The translations under genes were made by a program, and so were the position numbers. Source: Chloroflexota bacterium (GTDB lineage: Bacteria > Chloroflexota > Limnocylindria > Limnocylindrales > CSP1-4). Taken from it: 64,000 nt of DNA. This document shows, in pieces, positions 23,551 through 36,378 of the stretch. Location of the stretch: positions 1-64,000 of the forward strand of contig JAJZRG010000016.1 in the NCBI GenBank assembly GCA_021802825.1. Reading direction: 5' to 3'. The notes beneath the pieces are model-generated. The model ran no database searches, was not told where the DNA came from, and saw nothing but the letters and a program-made list of their open reading frames with translations. Every line of letters starts with the position of its first letter. Positions within the stretch are counted from its first letter, which is position 1.

Positions 23551-23737
23551 GCACGGCTGGGCCGCGGAGGGCCGCTGGCTCGCGCGGGGACCGCTGAGCC
23601 GCGGGCGCCTCGGCGCGCGGAGCGCCGTCCCGGGCGCAGTTGCCGGCGCCTGCCCCTGATTCAGCGCACCTGCAGCGCCACCGGCTGGGGTCAGGGAAGG
23701 GCGGCCTCGACCGCAATCTGGTAGTAACCATCCACAC

Positions 23738-23786
23738 AAGATAAAGGACACTTATCTTGACAACGCCATTGTCATGGTTCTAGCCT
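23738..23786 (+). promoter_or_regulatory. hsp20 promoter with two consecutive inverted repeats
   Basis: A consensus -35 TTGACA (23757-23762) and a -10-like TAGCCT (23781-23786), 18 bases apart, precede hsp20 by about 55 bases. AAGATAA-N7-TTATCTT (23738-23758) abuts and overlaps the -35, and TGACAA-N5-TTGTCA (23758-23774) lies between -35 and -10. The first has the same 7-7-7 geometry as the HspR box (HAIR) but a different sequence; the second resembles small-heat-shock repressor sites only loosely. Both positions favour repression. Confidence 0.65.
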
Positions 23787-23840
23787 CTGAACTGCCCGGT
23801 ATTCCTGATCCAGCCGGGCCATGTGCAGGAGGTAGATGCG

Positions 23841-24356
23841 ATGACGCTGACCCGTCGCCCGTCGCCCTTCGGCGAGCTGCTGACGCTTCGCCAGGCGATG
23901 GATCGCCTGTTTGACGACACCATGTTCCGGCCGTTCAACGGCGTTGCGGGAACCGAGTACAGCCGCGTGCCGCTGGACGTCCGCACCACGCCGGACGCAC
24001 TGGTCGTGGAGGCGTCCCTCCCCGGCGTGAAGCCCGAGGACGTGGACATCACGGTCGAGAACGGCACTCTGACAATCAAGGCCGAGGACAGCGCGGAGCG
24101 CGCGAACGACGAGGGCGGCTGGCTCGTGCGCGAGATCGCCCGCGGCTCCGTGATGCGGACCGTCACGCTTCCCAGTGGCCTCGAGGCCGACAAGGCCGAG
24201 GCCACCTTCGAGCACGGCGTCCTCAGACTGCGGATCCCCAAGGCAGAGCAGGTGAAGCCCCGCCAGATCCGGATCCAGCCGGTGAGCAATGGCCAGGCCG
24301 CGCACGTCGAGACCAAGCAGGTTGAGCTTGGCGCCCAGTCGGGCCAGAAGGCCTAG
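23841..24356 (+). CDS. Small heat shock protein (Hsp20/alpha-crystallin family)
   Basis: A 171-residue ATP-independent holdase. The N-terminal FGELLTLRQAMDRLFDD is a typical sHSP start. The alpha-crystallin domain runs from about residue 42 (VPLDVRTTPDALVVEASLPGVKPEDVDITVENGTLTI) to the closing GLEADKAEATFEHGVLRLRIPKAE, with the GVLRLRIPK motif intact. The start is set by AGGAGGT eight bases upstream, below a TTGACA promoter with inverted repeats. First gene of the hsp20-hspR-lon-cbpA-clpB cluster. Confidence 0.93.
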   Translation: MTLTRRPSPFGELLTLRQAMDRLFDDTMFRPFNGVAGTEYSRVPLDVRTTPDALVVEASLPGVKPEDVDITVENGTLTIKAEDSAERANDEGGWLVREIARGSVMRTVTLPSGLEADKAEATFEHGVLRLRIPKAEQVKPRQIRIQPVSNGQAAHVETKQVELGAQSGQKA

Positions 24357-24360
24357 TCAG

Positions 24361-24738
24361 GTGTCCGGTGCGCGTCGGCCTGACCGGGACGCCACACGGC
24401 CGGTCTACGTCATCAGCGTCGCCGCGACGCTTGTCTCGGCGCATCCCAGGACCCTCCGCATCTACGAGGACGAGGGCTTGGTGTGCCCGGCGCGCACCCC
24501 TACCAACATCAGGCTCTATTCCGAGGAGGACATTCGCCGGATCCTGTGGATCCGACACCTCACTCGGGACCGCGGGGTCAACCTCGCGGGGGTCCGCACG
24601 CTGTTCGAGCTCGAGGAGCGCCTCGGCAAGCGGATCCTGGAAGCGCTGTACGACGAAGGCACCCGCGGCCGCGGGGAGGCATCACCGGAGGCCGGCCCAG
24701 CCGGGACCCCCGGCGGTGACCGGCCTCCCGGCCGCTGA
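24361..24738 (+). CDS. hspR: Heat shock regulator HspR (MerR family)
   Basis: About 125 residues from a GTG five bases after the hsp20 stop. PVYVISVAATLVSAHPRTLRIYEDEGLV is the characteristic HspR/MerR helix-turn-helix start, and NIRLYSEEDIRRILWIRHLTRDRGVNLAGVRTLFELEE the wing and coiled coil. HspR binds DnaK and represses chaperone operons until heat titrates the chaperone. No sequence matching the classical HAIR box (CTTGAGT-N7-ACTCAAG) was found here; the box-like geometry upstream of hsp20 is the best local candidate. DnaK and GrpE are not in this window. Confidence 0.9.
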   Translation: MSGARRPDRDATRPVYVISVAATLVSAHPRTLRIYEDEGLVCPARTPTNIRLYSEEDIRRILWIRHLTRDRGVNLAGVRTLFELEERLGKRILEALYDEGTRGRGEASPEAGPAGTPGGDRPPGR

Positions 24739-24808
24739 TCAAGAACCACCCACAAGCACGTCCCAACCGTCGCGCCGGACCGCCGGCCCGGCACGCAAAG
24801 GAGAACTC

Positions 24809-27346
24809 ATGGCGAAGCAGGCGACGAGAGTCGAGCAGGAGGCGCTTCCCGAGGGGCAGCGCGAGGTCCCGCTCGTTGCGCTCCGGGAGACCGTGATCTT
24901 CCCGGAGATGATCGTCCCGCTCCAAGTCGGGCGGGAGAAGAGCGTCGCGGCCCTCAATGCGGCGGTCGAGGCCAGCGGGCCGATCGTGCTGGTCACCCAG
25001 CGAACCGCCGAGCAGGAGGACATCACCGACCCGTCGGAGCTTTACGGCGTGGGCACCATCGCCAAGATCGCCCAGGTCGTCCAACTCCAAGACGGCACCG
25101 TGCGGGCCATCGTCCAGGGCCAGAATCGCGTCCGCGTCGTCCGCTTCGCCAAGACCTCGCCGCACCTCTCTGCGGTCATCGAGGATCTGCACGACGCGGT
25201 CCCGACCGGCGTGGAGATCCAGGCGCTGATGCGCAGCGTCCAGGCGCAGATCGAGCAGTACGTCGCCAGCGGCGCGCCCGTGCCGCCCGAGGCCGGGGTC
25301 GCCGCCCGCAACATCACCGAGCCCGGGCTGCTCGCGGACATGGTGGCGTACAGCCCCGAGATGTCCACCGAGCAGCGCCAGGAGCTGCTCGAGACCACCG
25401 ACGTCGAGCAGCGGCTCAAGCTCGTCTCCGCGTTCCTCGCCCGCCAGACCGAGATCCTCGAGCTCAAGGGGAAGATCCAGAGCGAGGTCAAGTCCGAGAT
25501 GGACAAGACCCAGCGGGAGTACATCCTGCGCGAGCAGCTCAAGGCGATCCAGCGCGAGCTGGGCGAGGACGACCCGCAGCAGGCCGAGATCAACGAGCTG
25601 CGCGAGAAGGTCGAGTCCGCGGGTATGCCCGAGGAGGTCCGCGCCCGGGCGATCAAGGAGATCGACCGGATGAGCCGGATCCCGTCCGCCTCGCCCGAGG
25701 TCGGCGTGATCCGCACCTACGTGGACTGGCTGGTCGGACTGCCGTGGAACGTGACCACGGACGACCGCCTCGACATCAAGGAAGCCGCCCGGATCCTCGA
25801 GGAGGACCATTACGGCCTCGACAAGATCAAGGAGCGCATCCTCGAGTACCTCGCTGTGCGCAGCCTTGCGGACACCATCCGCTCGCCAATCCTGCTGTTC
25901 GTGGGCCCTCCCGGCGTGGGCAAGACGAGCCTGGGCAAGAGCATCGCCAAGGCGATGGGCCGGAAGTTCGTCCGCATGAGCCTCGGCGGCATCCACGACG
26001 AGGCGGAGATCCGCGGCCACCGGCGCACCTACATCGGCGCGCTCCCCGGCCGGATCATCCAGAGCATCAAGACCGCCGGCACGAACAACCCCGTGTTCAT
26101 GCTCGACGAGGTCGACAAGATCGGCATGGACTTCCGGGGCGACCCGTCGTCCGCGCTGCTCGAGGTGCTCGACCCGGAGCAGAACTTCAGCTTCCAGGAC
26201 AACTACCTCGAGGTCCCCTTCGACCTCCGCAAGGTGCTTTTCATCGCCACGGCCAACCTGATGGACCCGATCCCGGCACCGCTGCGCGACCGGATGGAGA
26301 TGATCCAGCTGCCGGGATACACCCAGCAGGAGAAGGTCGAGATCGCCAAGCGGTTCCTCATCCCCAAGCAGATGGAGAACCACGGGCTCAAGGCCAAGCA
26401 CATCGAGGTGACGGACATCGTCCTGACCGAGCTCGTGCAGGCCTACACCCACGAGGCCGGCGTCCGGAACCTCGAGCGCGAACTCGCCAACATCATGCGC
26501 AAGGTCGCCCGCTCGGTCGCCGAGGGGCGCAAGCGCAAGACCGTGGTGGACCTCAAGAAGCTCGAGGAGTACCTCGGGCCGCCGCGCTTCGAGTACGGCG
26601 AGCTTGAGGCCGAGGACCAGATCGGCTCGGCCACGGGGCTTGTCGTGACGGAGGTCGGTGGCGACGTCGTCGCCGTCGAGGTCACCAAGATGGAGGGCAA
26701 GGAGGACTTCATCCTCACCGGCCAGCTGGGCGACGTCATGCGCGAGTCGGCCCGCGCGGCACTGTCCTGGATCCGGTCGCACGCCGACACGCTGGGCATC
26801 CCGCGCGAGACGTTCGAGCGCAACACGCTCCACATCCACGTCCCGGCCGGCGCCATCCCCAAGGACGGGCCGTCGGCGGGCGTCACCATGGCCACGGCGA
26901 TGGTGTCGGCGCTGACCGGCATCCCCATCCGCAAGGACGTCGCGATGACCGGCGAGATCACCCTCCGGGGCCGCGTCCTCCCGATCGGTGGGCTGAAGAG
27001 CAAGATCCTTGCCGCGCACCTCTCCGGTGCCGCGATGGTGATCCTGCCCCGCAAGAACGAGAAGGACCTCCGTGACATCCCCGAGGAGATCCGCAAGCAG
27101 GTCAAGCTGGTCCTCGCCGACACGATGGATCAGGTGCTCGAGGCCGCGCTCCGGCGTCGGCCCCAGCCGCTCAAGCCAACCACCTCCACCGCGGGCGGCG
27201 AGTCCGAGAACAAGGAGTCCAAGGGCCCGGCGGTCAGCCGCGTCCGCCGCTCCCCGTTCCCCGGCGAACAGCCCACGGTCGTGGCCGGCGCCGTCACCGA
27301 GCCGACGGGAGGGTTCGACCTCTCCGCCGGCCAGGGCCGCCGCTAG
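24809..27346 (+). CDS. lon: ATP-dependent protease Lon
   Basis: An 845-residue LonA. The N-terminal LON substrate-binding domain ([21 protein letters not shown]), central coiled coil (about 210-270), AAA+ module with Walker A GPPGVGKT (366-373) and Walker [11 protein letters not shown] (430-439), and serine-lysine protease domain with catalytic Ser689 (KDGPSAG) and Lys732 (GGLKSK) spaced 43 residues apart as in E. coli. The C-terminus carries an extra ~65-residue polar, probably disordered tail. The start is fixed by AAAGGAGAA just upstream; a long open frame before it is not Lon. Confidence 0.97.
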   Translation: MAKQATRVEQEALPEGQREVPLVALRETVIFPEMIVPLQVGREKSVAALNAAVEASGPIVLVTQRTAEQEDITDPSELYGVGTIAKIAQVVQLQDGTVRAIVQGQNRVRVVRFAKTSPHLSAVIEDLHDAVPTGVEIQALMRSVQAQIEQYVASGAPVPPEAGVAARNITEPGLLADMVAYSPEMSTEQRQELLETTDVEQRLKLVSAFLARQTEILELKGKIQSEVKSEMDKTQREYILREQLKAIQRELGEDDPQQAEINELREKVESAGMPEEVRARAIKEIDRMSRIPSASPEVGVIRTYVDWLVGLPWNVTTDDRLDIKEAARILEEDHYGLDKIKERILEYLAVRSLADTIRSPILLFVGPPGVGKTSLGKSIAKAMGRKFVRMSLGGIHDEAEIRGHRRTYIGALPGRIIQSIKTAGTNNPVFMLDEVDKIGMDFRGDPSSALLEVLDPEQNFSFQDNYLEVPFDLRKVLFIATANLMDPIPAPLRDRMEMIQLPGYTQQEKVEIAKRFLIPKQMENHGLKAKHIEVTDIVLTELVQAYTHEAGVRNLERELANIMRKVARSVAEGRKRKTVVDLKKLEEYLGPPRFEYGELEAEDQIGSATGLVVTEVGGDVVAVEVTKMEGKEDFILTGQLGDVMRESARAALSWIRSHADTLGIPRETFERNTLHIHVPAGAIPKDGPSAGVTMATAMVSALTGIPIRKDVAMTGEITLRGRVLPIGGLKSKILAAHLSGAAMVILPRKNEKDLRDIPEEIRKQVKLVLADTMDQVLEAALRRRPQPLKPTTSTAGGESENKESKGPAVSRVRRSPFPGEQPTVVAGAVTEPTGGFDLSAGQGRR

Positions 27347-27370
27347 GCAGCGCCGAAAGGGTCCGGCCCG

Positions 27371-28459
27371 ATGGAGTACCGCGACTACTACCAGATCCTC
27401 GGGGTGCCGAGGTCGGCCAGCCAGGCCGACATCAAGAAGGCATTCCGGAAGCTGGCGCGCGAGTACCACCCGGACCGGAACCCCGGCGACAAGGCGGCCG
27501 AGCGCAAGTTCAAAGACGCCAACGAGGCCAACGAGGTCCTCTCCGACCCGGAGAAGCGCAAGCAGTACGACATGCTGGGCGCCAACTGGGACCAGTACCA
27601 ACGGGCGGGCGGCGGCCGCTCCGGCACCGACCCGTTCGGGCCGGGCGGCCCCTTCGCCGGCGTCAACTTCGGCGCGGGCGGGCGCCCCAACGTCCGCTAC
27701 GAGTTCCACTCGACGGGAGATGGGTCGGGCTTCTCAGACTTCTTCCGCATGTTCTTCGGCGGGGCTGAGGCAGACGCCCAGAGCGCCCAGAGCGCCCAGA
27801 GCGCCCGGGGCGGCCGAGCCGGAGCGGCCGCTGGTGCGAGCGGGCCGAGCTTCGAGGACATCCTCGCCGGCATGGGCGCGATCCCCGACACCGAGTCGGC
27901 CGGATCGCCTCGAACCAGAACCTTCTCACAAGCGGCCCGCGGTCATGCCAGGGAGGAGATCGAGGCGCCGGCCGAGCTGACCCTCGAGGAGGCCTTCCAC
28001 GGCACGACCCGCCTCGTCGAGGTTGAGGGCAAGCGCTACGAGGTCTCGATCCCGCGCGGCATCGACACCGGCGGCCGGATCCGATTGGCGGGCAAAGGCC
28101 CCCGCGGCCGCGACGTCGTGGTCACGGTGAGGGTGCGCCCCCACGAGGTGTACACCCGCCGCGGCGCCGACCTCGAGCGCGAGCTGCCGGTCACCCTGCG
28201 CGAGGCGCTGCTGGGTGGGCAGGTGCCCGTGACGACGCTCAAGGGCCGGATCCTGCTCACCATCCCCGCTGGCACGCAGACCGGCAAGACGTTCCGGCTG
28301 ACCGGCCAGGGGATGCCCAAGCTCAAAGGCGAGGGCGCCGGCGACCTGTACGTCAAGGTGCGCGTTGTGCTGCCCACCACGCTCGACGCAGAGGCCAAGA
28401 AAGCAGCCGACAGATTCCTCGACCTCGTCCACCAGCCAGACCCCCGCGCGACGGCCTGA
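27371..28459 (+). CDS. cbpA: J-domain co-chaperone without zinc finger (CbpA/class B DnaJ)
   Basis: A 362-residue Hsp40. The J domain (residues 4-68) has the HPD tripeptide in YHPDRN. It is followed by a Gly/Phe-rich linker (about 75-150) with an unusual AQS tandem (encoded by an 11-base-like GCCCAGAGC repeat near 27778), then the two beta-barrel C-terminal domains ([33 protein letters not shown] ... [37 protein letters not shown]). No CxxCxGxG zinc-finger repeats, hence the CbpA type. It works with DnaK, which is encoded elsewhere. It lies 24 bases after lon and 46 before clpB. Confidence 0.92.
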   Translation: MEYRDYYQILGVPRSASQADIKKAFRKLAREYHPDRNPGDKAAERKFKDANEANEVLSDPEKRKQYDMLGANWDQYQRAGGGRSGTDPFGPGGPFAGVNFGAGGRPNVRYEFHSTGDGSGFSDFFRMFFGGAEADAQSAQSAQSARGGRAGAAAGASGPSFEDILAGMGAIPDTESAGSPRTRTFSQAARGHAREEIEAPAELTLEEAFHGTTRLVEVEGKRYEVSIPRGIDTGGRIRLAGKGPRGRDVVVTVRVRPHEVYTRRGADLERELPVTLREALLGGQVPVTTLKGRILLTIPAGTQTGKTFRLTGQGMPKLKGEGAGDLYVKVRVVLPTTLDAEAKKAADRFLDLVHQPDPRATA

Positions 28460-28505
28460 CCGAAGCGCCCCAGACGTCCCCGATGTAACAACGAGAACCC
28501 GAGCC

Positions 28506-31265
<2,760 letters not shown>

Positions 31266-31283
31266 CCGCGGTCGCGGGCGGCC

Positions 31284-31961
31284 GTGCGCTTCGAGGAGAT
31301 CCTCCGGCGGCTCGAGCCGCTGCCGGAGGTGCTGCCCGAGGGGCCGCCCTCGCTGATGCCCCTGCTGCACGACGCCGGCGGGACGCGCCCCGTGCCCGGG
31401 CCGGACGTGCCCGGCGCGAGCGGGCGCCCGGCGGCCGTGCTGCTGCTGCTCTACCCCGACGCTGCCGGCGACGCGCAGATCGTGGTGACCGAGCGGACTG
31501 ACCGTGGCGGCCACCACTCGGGCGAGGTGTCGTTCCCGGGCGGTCGGGCGGAGCCGGAGGACGCCGACCTCGAGGCCACGGCGCTGCGCGAGGCGGCGGA
31601 GGAGGTGGGGCTCGACCCCGCCGAGTGCGGGCTGACCCTCGTCGGCCGGCTGCCGGCGATGTGGGTCCCGGTGTCGGACTTCATGGTCACGCCGGTCGTG
31701 GCTGTGGCCGCACGGCGCCCATCGATGCGCCCCCAGCCCAGCGAGGTCGCCGCGATCCTGCACCTGCCGGTGTCATCGATCATGCCGTCCGCCCCGCTGA
31801 CCTCGCGCGAGCGTGAGATGCGCGGGCGGCGGCTGACGTATGGCGCCTACCCAATCGACCACCTGCCGGGCGCCTCGCCCAACCTCGTCATCTGGGGCAT
31901 GACGGCGCGCGTGCTCGGCGGCCTGGGCGCCTGGCTGGCGCGGGACGAGGCTGGAACCTAG
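31284..31961 (+). CDS. Nudix hydrolase, CoA pyrophosphatase type (NudL-like)
   Basis: A 225-residue Nudix protein from GTG 31284. The Nudix box GGRAEPEDADLEATALREA followed by AEEVGL is complete, and it is preceded by VVTERTDRGGHHSGEVSFPGG, the HH-G-x-x-x-FPGG element that marks CoA-diphosphate hydrolases (NudL/PCD1). LPAMWVPVSDFMVTPVVAV matches the downstream family segment. It probably cleaves CoA and oxidised CoA into 3',5'-ADP and phosphopantetheine. It begins 18 bases after clpB and may be read through from it. Confidence 0.88.
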   Translation: MRFEEILRRLEPLPEVLPEGPPSLMPLLHDAGGTRPVPGPDVPGASGRPAAVLLLLYPDAAGDAQIVVTERTDRGGHHSGEVSFPGGRAEPEDADLEATALREAAEEVGLDPAECGLTLVGRLPAMWVPVSDFMVTPVVAVAARRPSMRPQPSEVAAILHLPVSSIMPSAPLTSREREMRGRRLTYGAYPIDHLPGASPNLVIWGMTARVLGGLGAWLARDEAGT

Positions 31962-32383
31962 TGTCCCGATTCGCCGGTCCCTCGCTGGTTGAGTCGGGTC
32001 AGGGTCAGGATCGCCCCCCGCACGCATGGGTCGCGCCGCGAACCCCCGGGTCGGGCCGGCGCCCGCGCACGCCACTGCGCGGGCGACCCCGACACGACTC
32101 GGCCACGGGCGCGCGGCGTTGGTCCCGGGCGGCAACCGGCGGGCAGCTTCAGGAACGGGACGCTAGGCGGTCTCGCGGGAAGAGTCGGCTCGGGCGCCCA
32201 CGGAAAGACTGGATTCCCGCAGCCGGCCGCCCGCCCTCAAGGCTGATCAGCGCTGCACCGGCCGAAGGTCGCCGGGCTCGATCCGTCGGTGCCATCGCGA
32301 CCAGTTCGCGTTCGCCGACCGCTGCGGAGTCCCCACGCGTTCTATCCCCAGCAGTGTCCCCTCGTCGAAGGCCGCCCCCAGTC
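31962..32383. other. Convergent intergenic region with repeat copy B
   Basis: About 420 bases between converging nudix and cupin genes. It contains dispersed repeat copy B, with an 8-bp hairpin GCCCGCGC...GCGCGGGC at 32061-32084 that could terminate transcription, and otherwise no supported gene. Confidence 0.55.
32064..32156 (+). repeat. Dispersed intergenic repeat, copy B
   Basis: Matches positions 1-94 at about 90% identity, in the same orientation, ending in CTTCAGGAAC. The left end overlaps a perfect 8-bp inverted repeat (32061-32068 with 32077-32084). Confidence 0.75.
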
Positions 32384-32854
32384 CTAGTCCGGCTCCCCCT
32401 CGAGGGCACCTGGCCCCGGACGCCTCGGTCGCGGCGCGAGCGAGCCGACCCCGCGGGCGATCGGCCGGGCCGGCGGATCAGCCGGCCCCAGGTCCTCCGC
32501 CAGGTCGAACGCCAGCAGCTTCGGGTCTTCCGCCAGCTCCACCACGATCGCACGCATCGGCACGCCCTCGGTCCAGGCCGCGTGGAGCACGTCGGGCGGC
32601 CACACCACGGCCTCGCCGGCGGCGACCCGCGCCCGCTCGTCGCCCACTCCCACCCAGCCTCCGCCCTCGATCACGAGGAACAGCGTGGTGCGAGGGTTCG
32701 AGTGCGGGATGATGCGCGCCTGGCGCCCGAAGGCCAGCTCGGCGACGAGGCCGGACGCGCGCGACTCGATGACCTGGCCCTCGATCCCCACCGTGCCCGC
32801 GGGTCCGTCGGGCCGGCGGTGCCCAACCCCGAACCGCCGAACCTCGATGCTCAC
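32384..32854 (-). CDS. Cupin-domain protein
   Basis: A 156-residue single-domain cupin from a GTG start. RIIPHSNPRTTLFLVIEGGGWVGVG corresponds to cupin motif 1 with a reduced set of metal ligands, and AGEAVVWPPDVLHAAWTEG to motif 2 with its histidine. The end (PARPIARGVGSLAPRPRR) is basic and Pro-rich. Such proteins range from sugar isomerases to quercetinases and ligand sensors; I cannot name a substrate. It follows a small membrane protein gene after 50 bases and converges on nudix. Confidence 0.75.
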   Translation of the reverse strand: MSIEVRRFGVGHRRPDGPAGTVGIEGQVIESRASGLVAELAFGRQARIIPHSNPRTTLFLVIEGGGWVGVGDERARVAAGEAVVWPPDVLHAAWTEGVPMRAIVVELAEDPKLLAFDLAEDLGPADPPARPIARGVGSLAPRPRRPGPGALEGEPD

Positions 32855-32904
32855 GGCGGCGACACTCGGGCGCTCGTCACGCGCTCGATACGCGGGCGAC
32901 TGCC

Positions 32905-33354
32905 CTACCGGCGGCGGCGCCGGCGACGCGACGTCTTCGCCCGGATCGTCGTCTCGGGGTGCGCGAACCGCTCGCGGGTGAAGTAGCGCTGCTTGGCCAG
33001 CTGGCGCTGGTACGCGGCGAACTCGGGCGGAAACTTGCGGTATCGGATCCACACCGTGAGGGCCAGGCCGCTGACCAGCGTGCCCAGCACGAGGATCATG
33101 TCGAAGCTGAAGACCCAGTAGACGAGCATCAGCGACGCTGTGATCACGGCGGTCCACATCAGCCACTCGTACATCTGGACGTAAACCGCGTGGCGGCGCA
33201 GGTGCCGCGAGCGGATGTTGTACACCGCCACAGCCGCGATGAGCCAGAACAGCGAGGCCCACGTCAAGGGGCCGTGCAGGTCGGGCACGTTGTGCTGAGT
33301 GAAGGCTTTGAACAGGTATTCCCAGGGCAGGATCTGCACGCGTGACGTCTCCAC
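32905..33354 (-). CDS. Small membrane protein of unknown function
   Basis: About 149 residues from GTG 33354 (a second GTG lies five codons later). Three hydrophobic helices are seen: FWLIAAVAVYNI, WLMWTAVITASLMLVYWVF and MILVLGTLVSGLALTVWI, followed by a basic tail ending in a run of arginines (KTSRRRRRRR). Positive-inside charge puts the C-terminus in the cytoplasm. No named family recognised. It is divergent from purH, and an inverted repeat lies between the two starts. Confidence 0.65.
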   Translation of the reverse strand: METSRVQILPWEYLFKAFTQHNVPDLHGPLTWASLFWLIAAVAVYNIRSRHLRRHAVYVQMYEWLMWTAVITASLMLVYWVFSFDMILVLGTLVSGLALTVWIRYRKFPPEFAAYQRQLAKQRYFTRERFAHPETTIRAKTSRRRRRRR

Positions 33355-33390
33355 GTCGGCCGAGTCTGGACCGGCCAGGTGATGGGCTGT

Positions 33391-33422
33391 CCGAGTATGC
33401 CATGGGGCCGGGGTATACTCGG
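33391..33422. promoter_or_regulatory. Symmetric operator/promoter between purH and the membrane-protein gene
   Basis: CCGAGTAT (33391-33398) and ATACTCGG (33415-33422) form an 8-bp inverted repeat with a 16-base spacer. Each half holds a -10-like element pointing outward: TATACT on plus (33414-33419) and CATACT on minus. The symmetry suggests a shared regulator for the divergent genes, possibly a purine repressor, although it does not match any PurR box I know. Confidence 0.5.
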
Positions 33423-33520
33423 CAGCCAGAATTGCGCCAGCCTGAGCGGGATCACGGGGACGTGCCCCGGTTGCCGCCCACACAGCGCGATAGCCACCCG
33501 CCGCAGGAGGAACAGCGCAG

Positions 33521-35068
33521 GTGCGTGCGCTGCTGTCGGTCGCCAACCGTGACGGGATCTCGGCGTTCGCGCGCGAGCTCGCGCACCTCGGCGCTGAGCT
33601 CTACGCAACCGATGGCACGCGCGAGCATCTCGCCGCGGACGGCATCGAGGTTGCCTCGGTCAGCGACCTCACGGCCGTTCCCCCGCTGGTCGGCGGTCAG
33701 GTCCGGACGTTCCACCCCGCCATCTACGCCGGGATCCTCGCCCGGCGCGACGTGCCGGAGCAGATGGATCAGCTCGCCGAGCACGGCATCGGCCCCATCG
33801 ACCTCGTCGTCGTCAACGTCAAACCGTTCGCACCGGAGGTCGGCAAGCGCCACATCGGCATCGACGATGCGATCGAGATGATCGACGTCGGCGGCGCCGC
33901 GCTCCTGGCCGCGGCCGCGCGCAATGCCGCGGGCGTCGTCGCGGTGGCCAGCCCCAAACACTACGAGGCGGTCCTCGAGGAGTTGCGGACGCTGGGCCAG
34001 GTCTCCGCCGACACGCGCTACCGCATGGCCGCTGACGCCTACGGCGCGGTCGCGGCCTACTATGCCGAGATCGCCGCCTACCTCAACCAGATCTCGAACA
34101 ACAACTTCCCCCAGCGACTCGCGCTCGTGCTCGAGAAGGTCAGCGACCTGCCGTACGGCGAGAACCCGCATCAGCGCGCCGCGTTCTACCGCGAGACGAC
34201 CCACCGGTCGGGCACGCTGGCCGACGCCACGCAGCTGGCTGGCGGGGCGCCCACGTTCAACAATCTGCTCGACCTCGACGCCGCATATCGGATCGCCCTG
34301 GACTACACGGCGCCCACGGTCGCGATCACCAAGCACACCGACCCGGTGGGGCTGGCGTCGGCATCCGAACTGGTGGAGGCCTATCGTCGGGCGCTGGACA
34401 CGGACCCGGTCGCCAGCTTCGGCGGGATCGTGGGAGTCAACCGCGAGCTCGACGGGCCCACGGCCCGCGAGATCGCCGCGAACTCGTACGAGGCGGTCGT
34501 CGCGCCCGGGTACTCGGATGCGGCGCAGGGGATCCTCAGCGCGCGGCAGGGCCTCGAGCTGCTGTCCGTCCCAGCCTCGCCAACCGACGGCATGCGCGAC
34601 TACGGGATCGCCAACCTCGACTTCAAGCGCGTCGCCGGCGGCCTGCTCGTCGAAGCCCTCGACCGGCTGGACATCGATCGCGGTCAGCTCCAGGTGGTCA
34701 CGCGCCGCCACCCGACACTGGGCGAACTGACCGACCTGCTGTTCGCCTGGCGCGCCGTCCGCCACGTCCGCTCCAACGCAATCGTCCTGGCGCGGAACGG
34801 GGCCACGGTGGGCATCGGGGCCGCCCAGGCCAGCCGGAGCGTGGCCGTGGACATCGCGCTCAAGCGGGCGGGTGACCGGGCCAAGCTCGCGGTCATGGCG
34901 TCGGACGCGTACTTCCCCTTCCCCGACGGGATCCAGATTGCAGCCAACTCTGGTGTGACCGCAATCATTCAGCCGGGCGGCTCCATCCGCGACGAGATGG
35001 CGATCGAGGTCGCCGACCGGCACCACCTCGCCATGGTCTTCACCGGGCGGCGCCACTTCCGGCACTGA
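33521..35068 (+). CDS. purH: Bifunctional AICAR formyltransferase / IMP cyclohydrolase
   Basis: A 515-residue PurH from GTG 33521 (AGGAGG ten bases before), catalysing the last two steps of IMP synthesis. The N-terminal cyclohydrolase domain has [26 protein letters not shown] and [17 protein letters not shown]; the C-terminal transformylase has [60 protein letters not shown] and the terminal TGRRHFRH. Several usually invariant positions differ: KHTDPVG (271-277) instead of KHTNPCG, NVKPF instead of NLYPF, and GAAQASR instead of GAGQMSR. The Lys-His pair is kept, so activity is likely, but this is a divergent branch. Confidence 0.9.
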   Translation: MRALLSVANRDGISAFARELAHLGAELYATDGTREHLAADGIEVASVSDLTAVPPLVGGQVRTFHPAIYAGILARRDVPEQMDQLAEHGIGPIDLVVVNVKPFAPEVGKRHIGIDDAIEMIDVGGAALLAAAARNAAGVVAVASPKHYEAVLEELRTLGQVSADTRYRMAADAYGAVAAYYAEIAAYLNQISNNNFPQRLALVLEKVSDLPYGENPHQRAAFYRETTHRSGTLADATQLAGGAPTFNNLLDLDAAYRIALDYTAPTVAITKHTDPVGLASASELVEAYRRALDTDPVASFGGIVGVNRELDGPTAREIAANSYEAVVAPGYSDAAQGILSARQGLELLSVPASPTDGMRDYGIANLDFKRVAGGLLVEALDRLDIDRGQLQVVTRRHPTLGELTDLLFAWRAVRHVRSNAIVLARNGATVGIGAAQASRSVAVDIALKRAGDRAKLAVMASDAYFPFPDGIQIAANSGVTAIIQPGGSIRDEMAIEVADRHHLAMVFTGRRHFRH

Positions 35069-35249
35069 GCACACCGCCAATTCTGAGTTCCCGCCCATCG
35101 CCGCCAGCCTTCGCGACACCGAGCACCGACCGCCAGCGCCGCGCCAAGCCAGCCCCGTGCCACGCCACCCGCGCCAGACCCGCGCCAAACGAGTCCCTCG
35201 CCAACCCCGAGCCCCGCCGGCCCTGCCGGCCCAGCGACCGGAGGCCCCG

Positions 35250-36233
35250 ATGGAACAGCTGCTGGCCCTCGAGATGGTCCGCGTGACCGAAGCCGCCGCG
35301 ATCGCGTCGGCACGGTTCATGGGCCGCGGCCTGCGCGACGAGGCCGATGCCGCCGCCACCGAGGCGATGCGCCGGGTGATGGACGAGGCGGACATCGCGG
35401 GGACCATCGTGATCGGCGAGGGCGAGCGCGACGAGGCCCCGATGCTCTACATCGGTGAGCTGGTGGGCCGGCGGGACCGCTCGGGCGACGCCGCGGCCGT
35501 GGACATCGCGGTGGACCCCCTGGAGGGCACGAACCTGGTGGCCACGGGGCAGGGCGGCGCGCTGACCGTCCTCGCCGCCTCCGAGCGCGGCGGCCTCACC
35601 CACGCCCCGGACACGTACCTCGACAAGCTGGCGGTGGGGCCGATCGCCGCCGGGTGCGTGGACATCACCCGGCCGCCGGCCGAGAACTGCCACCGCATCG
35701 CCGACGCCCTCCGCCGCAAGGTCACCGACATCACGGTGATCATCCTCGACCGCCCGCGCCACGCTGACCTCATTGCCGAGGTGCGCTCGACGGGCGCCCG
35801 CATCAAGCTCATCTCCGACGGCGACGTCTCGGCCGCGATCTCGTGCGCGGTATCGGGCACCGGCGTGCACGCGGTCATGGGGATCGGAGGGGCGCCCGAG
35901 GGGGTCATCACCGCCGCCGCGCTGCGCTGCCTGGGCGGCGAGCTCCAGGCGAGGTTCCGCTTCCGCAACGACGAGGAGCGTGAGCGCGCGGAGAAGATGT
36001 TGGGCCACGCGGACGAGTCGAGGGTCTACCGGACGGAGGAGCTCGCGTCGGGCGAGAACCTGGTCTTCGCGGCCACGGGCGTGACGGGGGGCGACCTGCT
36101 CGAGCCCGTGCGCTTCTTCGGCGGCGGCGCCCGGACGCACTCGCTCGTGATGGCCTACCAGGCGAAGCAGGTGCGCTTCGTGGACACGGTGCACATGTTC
36201 GACCGTGACAGGCCGCCGTCCGTCCGCCTGTAG
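35250..36233 (+). CDS. glpX: Fructose-1,6-bisphosphatase class II (GlpX)
   Basis: A 327-residue GlpX-type phosphatase: [57 protein letters not shown] (metal-binding DPLEGT), [33 protein letters not shown] and a normal C-terminus. It dephosphorylates fructose-1,6-bisphosphate in gluconeogenesis; some homologues also act on sedoheptulose-1,7-bisphosphate. A GGAGG lies seven bases before the ATG. The 180 bases between purH and this gene are C-rich with repeated GCGCCA motifs and hold no gene. Confidence 0.94.
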   Translation: MEQLLALEMVRVTEAAAIASARFMGRGLRDEADAAATEAMRRVMDEADIAGTIVIGEGERDEAPMLYIGELVGRRDRSGDAAAVDIAVDPLEGTNLVATGQGGALTVLAASERGGLTHAPDTYLDKLAVGPIAAGCVDITRPPAENCHRIADALRRKVTDITVIILDRPRHADLIAEVRSTGARIKLISDGDVSAAISCAVSGTGVHAVMGIGGAPEGVITAAALRCLGGELQARFRFRNDEERERAEKMLGHADESRVYRTEELASGENLVFAATGVTGGDLLEPVRFFGGGARTHSLVMAYQAKQVRFVDTVHMFDRDRPPSVRL

Positions 36234-36378
36234 GTCCGGCGAGCCGCGACGGCGGTGGTGCGATGGACCGCGGTGAGCTCCGGTAGGACTATCCGGTCAT
36301 GGCGCGGCCACGCACCACGCCTACGCTTGCCCGCACGATCTTCGAGGGAGGTCGGGGCACCCAAGACGAGGGAGCGGC

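Noticed and set aside
21735-23620. The repeat array as a CRISPR locus
   Set aside because: Units are ~150-185 bases without unique spacers of equal size, and no cas genes are nearby.
21735-23750. Short minus-strand open frames in the repeat array with recurring RAGTRGAPNRRLRAAATL-like peptides
   Set aside because: The peptide similarity only mirrors the DNA repeat; frames differ between copies and no start signals are present.
24578-27709. A ~1040-codon minus-strand open frame opposite lon and cbpA
   Set aside because: Composition (Leu/Asp/His/Val repeats) is that of antisense third-position bias; lon on the plus strand has all catalytic motifs.
32384-33403. A 339-residue protein reading through the cupin gene from 33403
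   Set aside because: The first ~180 codons are a shadow of the small membrane protein in another frame; the cupin starts at GTG 32854.
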